A stretch of DNA of 64,000 nucleotides from Ascoidea rubescens DSM 1968 (taxonomy: Eukaryota; Ascomycota; Saccharomycetes; Ascoideales; Ascoideaceae), in contig NW_017962929.1 in assembly GCF_001661345.1 (NCBI RefSeq), positions 124,001 through 188,000 on the forward strand. Direction: 5' to 3'. Positions 1 to 10,607 of this stretch are shown here, in pieces; within the stretch, counting starts at the first letter, position 1; every line of letters starts with the position of its first letter. A model generated the notes under the pieces. That model made no database searches, was not told where the DNA came from, and was given only the letters and a program-made list of their open reading frames with translations. The translations under genes and the position numbers were made by a program.

Positions 1-883
1 TGATTTAATCTCAGTTATAATCCCCAACGAGATCTTACATTCAATTTTTTATTTATTTATCTTAACTTCTCCATTTTCTTCAATTGTAACAATATCAATT
101 TTTAAAAATTTTGTAACAGATAAATCAAATTTATCAAATTTTAAAAAACTATTCTTTCAAAATCAAACTCTTTTACCAGGTTTTTTATTGATTTCAACTT
201 TATTTCTTAATATAATCTATAAAAATGTCAATTCCACTAATTTTATACCAATTTCAAATTTATTTAAGTTTTTTTTGATTTGGTTATTTATTTATACACC
301 AATTAATTTAACAAGTTTTGTAATTGGTTTTAAAAAATTCAATTTATTCAACAATACTCTTAATAATAATAATAATAATAATAATGATAATGGGAAAAGT
401 GATAAGATTATTAAAATTAATCAAATTGAGAAACAAATTCCTCCTCAACCAATTTTATTAAAATTGATTCCCTCGTCGATTTTTTCATCGATTATACCAT
501 TTTCAATTATAATGTTTCAAATTTCAATTTTGAATGCTACAGTTTATTTCAAGTATTTTAATTTTTCAAATTTTGAGACATTGTATCTATTAATACTATC
601 ATTGATTTCAATGGTGATTATAGATATTTTGATGGTTTTCAATTCATTGAATTGCGGAAATTGGAAATGGATTTGGTTTAGTTGGTTTAATGGATTTTTG
701 GGAATAACAGTAATGAGTCTTGTTTATCAAATTCATTCATTTAAGAGTGGATTTGGCGATTTTTCAAGTTGGATTATTTTTTTAATTAAGAGTATTAATT
801 TAAGTTTAGCACTTGGGTTGATGTATGGTGGAATTGGCTTTCTTTTTAGCTGGTGGTTTATTAGAAGTCTTTATTTGAAATAA
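1..883 (+). CDS. EMP70/TM9 (nonaspanin) family protein, C-terminal part
   Basis: The frame is open from base 2 to the TAA at 881-883, so this is the C-terminal end of a gene starting left of the window. The protein is rich in hydrophobic segments (about six or seven membrane helices) and carries the family hallmark QIPPQP before a helix pair, followed by Trp-rich stretches such as NWKWIWFSWF and a final GGIGFLFSWWFIRSLY. That order matches the last helices of TM9SF/Emp70/Tmn proteins, which act in the Golgi and endosomes in membrane-protein sorting and metal homeostasis. It has an Asn-rich loop insert just before the QIPPQP motif and ends in RSLYLK, without the usual C-terminal KxD retention signal. 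This suggests a divergent TMN3-like member, but I cannot decide which paralogue. Confidence 0.75.
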   Translation, partial: DLISVIIPNEILHSIFYLFILTSPFSSIVTISIFKNFVTDKSNLSNFKKLFFQNQTLLPGFLLISTLFLNIIYKNVNSTNFIPISNLFKFFLIWLFIYTPINLTSFVIGFKKFNLFNNTLNNNNNNNNDNGKSDKIIKINQIEKQIPPQPILLKLIPSSIFSSIIPFSIIMFQISILNATVYFKYFNFSNFETLYLLILSLISMVIIDILMVFNSLNCGNWKWIWFSWFNGFLGITVMSLVYQIHSFKSGFGDFSSWIIFLIKSINLSLALGLMYGGIGFLFSWWFIRSLYLK

Positions 884-2003
884 ATTTTAGCTAATTAGGT
901 GAGTAAATGAGTAAGTGAGTATTTAGGTATCTAAATATGTATGTATCAGGTTAGTTATTTTAATATATTTTTTATTTTTTTTTTATTTATTTATTAGAAT
1001 AATCAGTTTAATTAATTAATCTTTTTTGATTTTTTTAATTTTTTTATTTTTTTTATTTTTTTTCAGTTTAAGATGAATATCAAGAAATATAAATGAATAT
1101 AAAATGAAAATTTTTTTTGATAAACTTCACTAAATAAGTTAAAGAGATAATTAATTAGGTTATTAAATTAGTCGAATAAGTTAAAAATTAATTTCTAAAC
1201 GAAAAAAGATAATAAAAAAACTAGAGAGAGCGAGAAAAGAAGAAAAATGAGTTGATTATTTATTTTTTAAAGAATAAACAATTAATAATAAAAAAAATAA
1301 ATGAATTATTCAATTAAGAATTGACCAAAAGAGAAAGATAATGATCTAATTTCACGTATTAAGAAGGAAAATAAAGTGTAAATGAAAATGTAGTTAATGA
1401 ACATCGAAAAGAAAATGTAAATTTATAAAGTTTATACAATATTATTTAAAAAAGATAGGAAATGGAAATTCAAAGGGATAATAAAGCAAGAAAAGAGTAA
1501 AGGCTTATATCATCAATCAGGTCAAAGGTCAAAGATCAAATTGAACATTAAGCATTGAGGATTGAACATTGGTAAAACAATAACAATTTCAGAGGTGAAT
1601 TGAAATAGGAATTGGTGAATGAGAGACTTGAAATTGTATGGAATTAAAAGCAAAATTGCTTTTGAAGATTAGCCAAATGGCCAGTAGGAGGTGTTTTTAT
1701 TTCTTTGGATTAGTGAGCTAGTGCTGGCATTAGAATACCAATTTTCAAACATGAAATGATTTTGGAGGAAACAAGAAATAATTAAAACACAATTGAATGA
1801 TAATTGACTGATAATTGAATGCGAAGCAGGAAAATCAGAATAATCAAGAATAATAAAGCAAAGAAGGGGCATGTATCACAAGGAAAAGAGCCATTTGCCT
1901 ACAGTAGGTGTTTGGTTTTGTCAATTGAGGGTATTTACTTATTTGGTGAAATAAAAGCAAGGGCACATTGGATATGGGCAAATTAAAAACTAGGGGAATT
2001 CAG

Positions 2004-2058
2004 TACAAATCAACACAAATCAACACAAATCAATACAAACCAATACAAACCAATACAA
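2004..2058. repeat. Short tandem repeat, 10-bp unit
   Basis: About five imperfect copies of a 10-bp unit of the type ACAAATCAAC / ACAAACCAAT lie head to tail in the gene-poor left region. It is not inside an evident gene. Confidence 0.75.
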
Positions 2059-3365
2059 TGTAATATAAATTTGTTCATGTTTCAAAATCACCTCAGAGGC
2101 AACCTGAGGAAAACCAGAAATTGGAAAATAATAGGATTCGATGGGGGATCTTGCAACAAAAGGTGTTGGTAATAATATTTATAATAATATTTACAATAAC
2201 ATTCACAATAATAATGATAATCGTAATAATAGTAATAATAACTGAATTATTATCCAAACCAAATAAAAGCTATAACCACAGACCTGAATTCTCCAAATGC
2301 ACTTGTCACCATCAAAGTCTCAGACTGATGGGTTTTTTGGAAACATTTTGCATATCATTGGGATGATGTGCAAATGAGCTCTTTTTCTGGTAATTAATTA
2401 CAAATCAACCCACTTCCTCCCCAAACAAAACAGGCGACAAGTCCAACAAAGCCCTCAGCTCATTCGCAGCACTAGAGAAGAAACCCTGAGAGACTTACAG
2501 GAAGCTGTGAAAAGTTTATTTGGGAAGCTGAAACACCAGCCGACCGGCGAGTGCGATTCGAGACCGGTATTTCGACGCCGTCAACGTCCGGTGTGATTAC
2601 GGGTGTAATTGCGATATTACGTGTTTTCGTCGTGTGCTCTGTGCTTTCGCCGTTTCTACGGTACATGTTCGTAGGTACTACGGATGCTTTCCGAAAAGTA
2701 ACTCGGGCTGGTTTTAGATTGGATTTGAATAGGGAAAAGAATGTTATATGACTTTTTCAGCTAAGTCTATTGTCAAGCTCAGAGTAACCAGCGAGTGCAA
2801 AAGGGCTAACGAGACCAGATTGTTCCCCGACTGGTGATTTCTTCCATCCCAACTTGAGATAACATGAAATATGAATCATCAATCATGGAACTGTTCGAAA
2901 ATGTACTCATTACCAAATTTTTTTTGCATTTGCACGTATTTTGTTAATTTTACCGTATCAATTATTTCTGTATTTTCTTTGACTATCCAAATTTTTCATC
3001 TAAACTATCAGCTAGTATCAATTTATTAGACAGAACACTCCACTGACGTTCATTTCGCCTGGAAACTGAGCTGGCAAGTTCAGTTTTAATCGATTGGTAT
3101 CTTTATTGTCTGTGTTTGTTTGGGAATTGGTTGTTACTGAGCATTCGTCATTCTTTTTGTAAAATACGATTCTATGACATTTATTTTGGTTTTTGTGGGT
3201 TTTAACTATTTTTTAGTTTTCTATTTTAATTTTAATTTTTTAGTTTTCTTTTTAGTTTTTTCTTTTTTCTGTGAAAACTCTGAAAACTTTGGAGGTGTTT
3301 TGCCAAAATTCCACAGGTTTTCACTTTTTTTTTCATGTCTTTCACTTGTCTTATAATCCTTTTGC

Positions 3366-3401
3366 TTTTTCCACTTTTTCCACTTTTTCCACTTTTTCCA
3401 C
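3366..3401. repeat. Short tandem repeat, four 9-bp units
   Basis: Four exact copies of TTTTTCCAC are directly repeated in a noncoding pyrimidine-rich stretch. Confidence 0.8.
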
Positions 3402-5468
3402 TGATACAAATGGGCTTTATTACCTTTGGATCTGAATTTTGACTTATAACAGTATCAAAATATCACTGTTACCTGATTATCTTCTGCTTGGAGACTCAAA
3501 ATACATCCAATGCCTATTAAAGTTACTCCCAACCTAGTGCTTCACTGATGCTGATTTCAGTCTTTTTGTCTTCACTCTTTCCACCATTTGCACTTGGTTC
3601 TGAATATCAACATGATTCTGTAGAATTTAATGCTTAAACTCATTTAAACTCATTTAGCACAAATTTAAACTATTTTAGAATATTATCAAACTCTATCCCA
3701 ATAGTAATGATAGTGTTGCTCACACTATTACTCGCATTATTATTCACTTTATTATTAATGTTATTATTCACTTTATTCATATTCACATCCTTCTGGTTTC
3801 TCATTTCTCATTTCTCATTTCTTTCTTTTTGCTTTTAACCTTTTCCATAATCATTTTCTAATCTTTTATAAAGTTGTTCTATTTTGGTTTAATGGGCTAA
3901 TATTTTGTAATTTTCTAAATGATCTTCCTTATGCTATCTTCATTAAATACATATTAATTTAAATCATGGTTATTCACCTTGAATAATCTAACATATCTTT
4001 TCATTTGTTAAATTCATCATACTATTCTCGATATCTAAATCTAATACCATATTTCTACTTTAATCTCTTTTATTTTTATTTTTATTTTTATTTTTATTTT
4101 TATTTTTTCTAATTCTTTTCTATTCCCCTTTTTTGTTGTTACTGTTTTTTACTTTCACTTTTATTTACCCAGTTTTATTTAATCCACAAAGTTTCAACCA
4201 TTGATTTGACTTTCTCAGTAGCTTAAAGTCAAAACAAATTTGTTGGTTTGGTCGTTTACATACAAAGGTACAATCTATATACAAATCAGACGGAAATTGT
4301 CTTTAAACAACTCCAACCAGCAAAATTTACCCTTTAAAGAACCTTTCTCATTTCAACTGAAGCTATCTTTGATTAAGTCATGTCGATTACAATTTAAAGT
4401 CAATTTAAGGTCAATTATAAAAATCAATTCCAGGTAATTTTAAATGAATTTTCATGCCTTCAAACTATTGGAAATTACTTCATTATTACTGTCACATTTC
4501 CATCCATAATTATAATCACAAGCATAGTTGCAATTATAGTTATTTTATCAGCTAAAAGAGTAAAATTTTTGTTGGTTTTTTATGTTATCGTTTGTTCACA
4601 TTATTCTGAATAACGAAATAGAGTTAACATGATATAGAAAGTGGTAAATTTCCAAATAACACTCATTTTTAAAACCTGAATAAGCAAATAAAGTTACTGA
4701 GCTAAACATTCTAAACCGACTAAGGAAAATAGACTAAATGTGTTAAGTGGAAAATTGCTATAAACTTTTTTTCTGATTATCTTTGTGATTGTCTTTATGA
4801 AAATCATTATAAGTTAATCATTATAAGTTAATATATAATTCGTAACTATAATTGGGAAAATTTGACTTGAGCAATCCATTAGAAATGGAGAGACTTGGAG
4901 AATTGAAGATGTTTGAAGAGATTACGGAATATTGTAATTTCTTACTTTCTTAATTTACTGATTGGATTATTGCCAAATAGAATGAAAAGTGTATTAATAA
5001 TTATGAATTAGAGTATAATTTATTTAAAGACAAAAAGAATAAGAGAATAGAATAGAATAGAAACCAAATTTTTAAATGAAAAACCATAGACAATAATGTA
5101 AAAATAGTGTAAAATAATGTAAAATGATAAGACATTGTAGAAAAAGCAAGTAAACCGAGAAATCTGTGATAATGAAGATTATATCTATATAGTAAGAGTA
5201 AAAGAGAAATCAAAATTGAAATTAAAACAACAAAGCCAAAGTTGAAGTGAATGAAAGTAAGTGAGTGAGTGAGTGGGTGAGTAAATATTGAAGTCTAGTA
5301 ATAATAAGTCGTAATAATAGTAGTAACAATTTGAAATAAAGGTGGAAAATCATTAAAATCATAAACGTTAATAATGTAGTATTAATAATGGAGAATTAGT
5401 ATAGTATAAATATAAATTATAATAAATTACAATAATGATAATAATAAATTATAGTAGATTAAAGGAAA

Positions 5469-6815
5469 TTAGTAGACTCTTTTTTTTCTTGATAATTTAT
5501 TTTGATTGTTATGTAGACTAAATAATTTTGATATGGTAGATTTAGTATCGTTATTATCGTTGAAATTAGTTGTAAAGTTAAGAGAACCTGAATAATTTAT
5601 ATTTAAGTCCAGGTCAGTTATAGTTCTAGCAGGACTAGACTGGTTATGAGATTTAAAAGATTTTAGAGAATTTTGAGGAGGAGAGGAAGAGGAAGACGCA
5701 GAAGAGAAGGAAGAGTTTTTAATACTTTTAGTATTAAAATTGAACAACTCAGGTTTATTGAGATCATTTGACAAGTTGATGTGAGTGTAGTGGTTGTTGT
5801 TGTTATTGTTTTTATTGCTGTTATTGCTGTTATTATTATTGTTATTATTATTGAAATGATGATTGCTTTTGTTATTTTCATCAGAGGAAGAGTTTGAGGA
5901 AAACGAAGAAGTGGAATCAGGATATTTTTCAGAGTTAGCTGAAAGGTTTGAATCTTTGCTCAGTTTTCTTTCAAGTTTTTCAATATGGCTATTATCTGAA
6001 TCTATATGGATACAATTAAAGGAAGAAGGAGATATTGATCTTTGGATGCTGAGATCTATGGATTGAAGAGGGATGGGGACGGAAATTTGATGATAAATTT
6101 GTTGATTGTATTTTGAAGAAGAAAAAGACTTTGGAGAAGGTAAGTTTATAGAATGGGATGAGATTATAGAAGAAGGTCTCTTTTTCTTGATTGTTTTTGA
6201 AGAAGAGGAGTTTGAGAGAGAAGTTGCGATGGAGTTGTTATGACTGGAAGGAGTCTTTTCAAGATTGTTTGATTTTATTGAGCTTGGCTTTGTTGGAGGG
6301 CTATTGAGAGAAAGAGAGTCCTTTTCCTTTTCCTTTTCCTTTTCTTTTTGTCTTTCTTTCAAGTTGATTATTATCGATTTTAGTTGACTGATTTCATCCT
6401 TTTGAGAATCAATTAGATCATTTTTGTCGTTGATGATCTTCTGTTTTTGGGCTATAATGGTGGATAATTCCATTTTGTTTTTGATAGTCTTGGATAGGTT
6501 CGAGTCGTAGTCTTTATTGAAAATGGATATAAGATTCTGAACAAAATTTTTGTTGGAGTTAAAAGAGCTGATATCAGATTGAGTGTCGTTGCTGGGGAAA
6601 AAAAGAGATTTGATATTGGAGAGATCTGCTTTGATGGCAACCAAGTTGCTTATGTATAGTTTTTTGAAGGAGGTGTAGTGAGAGAGCAAGTTTTTGTTTT
6701 GGTACTGTAGTTTGAGGATCTGGTTTTCCTTCGAAGTCAACTGGCTCTTCAAATCAGAGAGCTGGAACTTTAGAGCTTGATAGTCCATATCAGAAAAGGA
6801 GCTGTAGTGCGACAT
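5469..6815 (-). CDS. Unrecognised Ser/Asn-rich protein with N-terminal coiled coil
   Basis: The ATG at 6815 gives 448 residues; the frame extends upstream only through GC-rich sequence of unlikely composition, so this ATG was chosen. Residues about 9-75 form a heptad-like coiled coil (DYQALKFQLSDLKSQL and onward). A second helical stretch follows at about 125-165 and ends in repeated KE dipeptides. The rest is Ser- and Asn-rich and probably disordered, with a basic end (LSRKKRVY). I see no catalytic domain, signal peptide or membrane helix. Like the tandem family at 10.6-17.8 kb it combines a coiled coil with low-complexity sequence, but I see no clear shared motif. A structural or scaffold role is only a guess. 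Confidence 0.6.
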   Translation of the reverse strand: MSHYSSFSDMDYQALKFQLSDLKSQLTSKENQILKLQYQNKNLLSHYTSFKKLYISNLVAIKADLSNIKSLFFPSNDTQSDISSFNSNKNFVQNLISIFNKDYDSNLSKTIKNKMELSTIIAQKQKIINDKNDLIDSQKDEISQLKSIIINLKERQKEKEKEKEKDSLSLNSPPTKPSSIKSNNLEKTPSSHNNSIATSLSNSSSSKTIKKKRPSSIISSHSINLPSPKSFSSSKYNQQIYHQISVPIPLQSIDLSIQRSISPSSFNCIHIDSDNSHIEKLERKLSKDSNLSANSEKYPDSTSSFSSNSSSDENNKSNHHFNNNNNNNNSNNSNKNNNNNNHYTHINLSNDLNKPELFNFNTKSIKNSSFSSASSSSSPPQNSLKSFKSHNQSSPARTITDLDLNINYSGSLNFTTNFNDNNDTKSTISKLFSLHNNQNKLSRKKRVY

Positions 6816-7270
6816 AAGCAAGGTAATATATGGTGGATAAGGAGGAGGTAGTATGGAAGCTGGATGAGACTGGGGTGAGAAGCAGAATCGAAGAAAGAGC
6901 AGCTTAAAAAGATAAAGAGAAAAGCAGGATTTTATATCAAAAAAGCTTGTGGAGGATTTGCTCAAATTACAAAAAATCGCTGCACTTTCGCGACAGCTCT
7001 CCCATGCTGCTGGGTGTTGCTCCCAAAAGCATGCCGCCGCACAGATCCGCGCACCAAAGCGGCAATAAACCCTAAACCGTATTCCAAACATCGAACGGTT
7101 CTCGCGCGCGCCGAGGCAGACGCACGTACACGCATTGCGGCGCTCTGCATAACTGTACACGCACATCCTGGCGCATGTGCGTCTATTATTCGCTTCCCCT
7201 GCCGCTTTCCGGAATCACCAGCTGCTGATTCTGTTGCTACTTCTGCTGTCGGAGCTTCCTCTGCTGCTCA
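6816..7270. promoter_or_regulatory. GC-rich upstream region of the 5469-6815 gene
   Basis: The AT-rich proximal part (6816-6960) leads into a GC-rich island beginning near 6960 that continues into the 3' end of the next gene. A perfect AACCCTAA (about 7068-7075) resembles a Tbf1-type site. Open frames on both strands in the island look like chance results of base composition. Confidence 0.4.
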
Positions 7271-8386
7271 CTACTCATGGCCCATCTGCTCCAACTGCCG
7301 CTGGAGCCGAGCAACGGTGTACGCCGTGCTGCGAGCCATGGCCAGGAGCCTGTCGCTGGCGGCCGCCACGTGGAACTCCTGTTGCCTCATCTTCGTGTGC
7401 TCCACCTTTTCGGGGTGGGCGAGAAGGAGAAGCAAGCCCTCGCTCAGACTGAGGCTGTCGCTCTCCCACCGGTGCTGCGTACTTCTTTTGCTCCAGCTCT
7501 CGCTGATGGTGCTGGTGCACCACTCGCCCTGCATCTCTCCTAGTCGGTTCATTTGCTCTCTCATTTGGTTCTCAAACTGCTTTCTGTAGTTGTCTAGCTT
7601 TCTTTGTTCTTTGTTCTTGATTTGGTTGTATCCGATCTTCCAAATGATGTTTTCATTTATTTTCCTATTAAGTTCATCAAAGTAGCTGATTTCTCTTCCA
7701 ATTTCAATCAAAATTCCACTTCCATTGTTGTCATTACTATTGTCGCTATCATTGCCATTATCGCTATCATTCCCTCTGCTTCTGGCCCCTTTGGGTTTAT
7801 CCCCGTATTTCACCCAAATTCTTTCTTTTTCTTCCTCAATAGACCCCTTCAAATACTCTAGCTTCTTGCTGATATCATTAATCTTAACTTTTAATTCCAA
7901 ATTTATCTCTTCAAAAATTGCTTTGTATTCTTCTTCCTTCATTTTTGTAATTTGCCTTTTTTTATCCTCGTTTAATTCTTTAATTTTGTTCAACTCATTT
8001 ATCCTCAACTTATCAATATCAATATTGGCCTTCTTGATCTTGTCCCCAATTAAATTATCAATTTCATCAATCTTCTTAATTTTATCCTCTTTTTCTCGTT
8101 TTTGTTCCAAAACCTGTCTCTCTTTTTTCTGTATTTCATTTAGCTCATTTATCAATTCTTCTATTTTTTCCTGTTTAATCTTCTCAAGTCTACCTTTTTT
8201 ATTTCTTATACTATTATTGTTATTATTAGTATTATTAGTATAAGTATTATAAGTATTGTAATACTTATAATTATCTCGCAATCGGTAATAAACATAACAA
8301 TATCGCACAAAAAATACAATAATAATCATTGCAAAAATTATCATATACTCTCGTATTCTGCCTACAAAATTTCCAATTTCCCTCAT
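7271..8386 (-). CDS. Unrecognised single-pass membrane protein with long coiled coil
   Basis: The ATG at 8386 opens a 371-residue protein. Residues about 15-33 (MIIFAMIIIVFFVRYCYVYY) form one strong membrane helix close to the N terminus. A short Asn/Tyr-rich linker follows, then a highly charged coiled coil from about 65 to 195 (KIKQEKIEELINELNEIQKK and onward) and an Asn/Asp/Ser spacer near 205-222. A second helical region ends in a GC-rich tail (DRLLAMARSTAYTVARLQ). The layout fits an N-terminally anchored organelle or ER tether or scaffold. I recognise no family. The last 90 codons differ in base use from the rest because they lie in the GC-rich island. Confidence 0.6.
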   Translation of the reverse strand: MREIGNFVGRIREYMIIFAMIIIVFFVRYCYVYYRLRDNYKYYNTYNTYTNNTNNNNNSIRNKKGRLEKIKQEKIEELINELNEIQKKERQVLEQKREKEDKIKKIDEIDNLIGDKIKKANIDIDKLRINELNKIKELNEDKKRQITKMKEEEYKAIFEEINLELKVKINDISKKLEYLKGSIEEEKERIWVKYGDKPKGARSRGNDSDNGNDSDNSNDNNGSGILIEIGREISYFDELNRKINENIIWKIGYNQIKNKEQRKLDNYRKQFENQMREQMNRLGEMQGEWCTSTISESWSKRSTQHRWESDSLSLSEGLLLLLAHPEKVEHTKMRQQEFHVAAASDRLLAMARSTAYTVARLQRQLEQMGHE

Positions 8387-8721
8387 TTTAACCTTTATCT
8401 TTGGTGTATAATTACAATTGCAACTACAATTGATTCATTTGTGTCATATTTACCCAATCTCACTTACCCGTCCGTTTTATTATCTTATAACTATATATGA
8501 ATATGGAAATTCGATTATGGAAATTATACATGATTATGAAAATCATCGATGGTTGTGGATTTCGCAATTTAAATTTCACTTTTAAAATACACAAAATCAT
8601 CGCTTTGCACTGACAATTATTAATAAAACATTACATTGTATTAAATTAAATTAAATTAAATTATACTATATCAAATCAAATCAAATCAAACTTATTCAGC
8701 ATAATCAACTTAATCACATTT
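8387..8721. other. Intergenic region with two simple repeats
   Basis: This lies upstream of the 7271-8386 gene and downstream of RPL20. It contains tandem ATTAA units (about 8639-8662) directly followed by ATCAA units (about 8669-8690), plus AT-rich sequence. No gene is seen. Confidence 0.6.
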
Positions 8722-9886
8722 CTAATAGAATGTAGAAGCTCTTTTATATGAAAAAGTATTGGTGGACTTAGGAACTCTGTGAGGCAATGGAAATTTAAGA
8801 TGAGGATGTAAAAATTGTTTAACGTAGTTTCTCTTGACATCATCAGTTTTTTCTAATTCAACAACCTTCAAAATATGAATTGATCTAAATCTAGCTCTGT
8901 GTCTGGCAGCTAAATCTTGATACATGATTTCAACAGCACCAACTCTAGTAACATCTCTATATTCTTTATACATGTTGTGAGTACCGGATCTGGAATCATA
9001 ACGAATCCAAATACCAAAGGTCTTGACTTTGGTTGGGTGAACTTCAGAGATAACGTTAACTGCAACAATTTCACCAGAGGCCTTTTTAACTTTGTGTAAT
9101 TTTTGTAAGAAATACCAGAAACGAGATTTGGCAACAACAATATTTGGTGCAAAAATACGCATACGGTATAATTTGGGTTCTGGAACTGATTCCGTTGGTA
9201 AACGACGACCGATAACTTGATATTCAGTAAGACGAGACACTAAGAAAGGAAAAATAAAAGGAAAAATAAAAAGTTAGTCATTTTGTTTCAATTTAATAAA
9301 AATTTATTTTATCATGTCAATCTCTTCTTCTTGATATATTTGTTTCAATTTAATTTTATCAGATTTTATTTAATATGATTCTTATTAATTTCATTCCATT
9401 TATTATCCATTATATGTTAAACTCATATTCGCTCTAAGCACTTTATAATAATTTAAAATTAAATCCAGTTTATTTTGAATAATTATTATCCTTTGAAATA
9501 TTCAATTTTCTATATTGGTCTACAAATGTTCTTATTCAAACAAAATCAACTATTCGTTTCCTTCTTAAAAACAATTTTATATTTTAAAACACAAAATTTT
9601 GATAAATTTTAAAATCTGATCCAATTTTAATATTTTGATTGTTGTTTTTTTGATTAATATTTTCATTTTACTCTCATTTTATTTGAATCTTTATTAATAC
9701 GGGTTTTTCAGTAAATAACAGTTAATCAACTTTTTTGAAAAAAAACAAGTTAAAACCAGTCTTGTAGGTGATGAATTCTTATTAAATCAAATGTAAACAC
9801 GCTTAAGAGGACAGAAAAAATTGAAACCAATCAAATCGCATTGCAATATGAACTAATTGACTGAGAGTAATATATGATCACTTACT
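8722..9886 (-). CDS. RPL20: 60S ribosomal protein eL20 (Rpl20), one intron splitting the start codon
   Basis: The 172-residue product is almost the textbook yeast eL20: [48 protein letters not shown], ending [10 protein letters not shown]. It is a structural component of the 60S subunit. Exon 2 is 8722-9239 and has no ATG of its own; it begins TGTCTCGT directly after a TTTCTTAG acceptor. A GACTAAC branch site lies about 30 bases upstream. A GTAAGT donor at 9885-9880 is preceded by A at 9886, so joining A to TG makes the start codon. The intron is 9240-9885 (646 bases). As I recall, the S. cerevisiae RPL20 genes have the same one-base first coding exon. The protein length is exactly that of the yeast protein. 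Confidence 0.93.
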
Positions 9887-10607
9887 TTTTGATACTATTT
9901 GGCTGGATATTGTCTAGTTATTTCAACGCTATGGAGGACTGTCGCTTCAATATCTTGTGGTGAATAAATTTGTTGATGACAATTTTCAAGTTCGGTGAGT
10001 CATGTGAGTCGCAAGCAGAGGGACCAGCGAAAACCTCGCGCACCAGAGGGAGCACCACTCCGGCGGCATGACTGCTTTTCCAATATGTCAAAAATATTAA
10101 AGCCCTATTTTCACAAATGTGATTAAAGTTATTAGCCCTAACACAGAATGCGAACACAACCTTGTTGAATCGAGTGATGTGTGCGCCAATCATACAGATG
10201 CGTGCCAAGCGCATTACACTGCGTTCCCAGCGTTTGCTCAGCAAAAAAAGGTTTGCGTTCGCGTGGTCACTGCGTGTATGCGAAGCAGCGGCATCGCCAT
10301 GGCGCTGGAGATGGAGAAGGAGAAGGGGCTGGGGAAAGTGCCGAATCTGTTGCTTCGGGCTCTGCCGGCGGTGGAGCGTGAGCTGGGAAAGAGGAAGAGA
10401 AAGATGGTGAAAGAGAAGAAAATGACGGAAAAACAGGGTTAACAGAGCCAAAAAGACGAGGGCGATGGCCCCTTTCAAGATGGTGTTTTCTGTTTCTTGT
10501 TTGGGAATTGCTATGAGGTGTGGAATTTTTCGGTTGGGTATAAATTCTGGTGATCAGCTCCTTCTTCCCTCACCTCACCTTGTCTTTCGCCTGTTCACCA
10601 CCTCAAA
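9887..10607. promoter_or_regulatory. Divergent promoter region between RPL20 and the first paralogue of the tandem family
   Basis: The segment serves RPL20 (minus) and the gene at 10608 (plus). The RPL20 side has TGAGTCA at 9996-10002, a Gcn4-type site. Two GCCCTA motifs (about 10100-10108 and 10132-10141, the second AGCCCTAA) match the Tbf1-type element used by many yeasts at ribosomal protein genes. A TATA-like GGGTATAAATT lies near 10536, about 70 bases before the ATG at 10608. The middle (about 9990-10430) is a GC-rich island with long open frames on both strands that I do not consider genes. Confidence 0.5.

Larger units (their letters stand above)
884..5468. other. Long intergenic region without a convincing gene
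   Basis: About 4.6 kb of very AT-rich sequence between two genes, the largest gap in the window. It has only short open frames (all under about 80 codons) with no recognisable product. It holds two short tandem repeats (2004-2058 and 3366-3401), several poly-T/A runs and one GC-richer island at about 2530-2720. No tRNA, snRNA or snoRNA signature was recognised. A large noncoding RNA, a replication origin or a centromere is possible but not shown. Confidence 0.6.

Noticed and set aside
1669-1872. 67-codon minus-strand frame in the left gene desert
   Set aside because: Short, no domain, no good promoter or neighbouring exon; expected by chance in 4.6 kb.
7014-7589. 191-codon plus-strand frame
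   Set aside because: It begins in GC-rich sequence antisense to the end of the 7271-8386 gene; composition (Cys, Arg, Ser, Leu) is typical of a shadow frame.
9918-10478. 186-codon minus-strand frame upstream of RPL20
   Set aside because: It lies in the GC-rich island, covers the RPL20 promoter motifs and exon 1 region, has low-complexity Leu/His content and no recognisable domain. The RPL20 5' end explains the region better.
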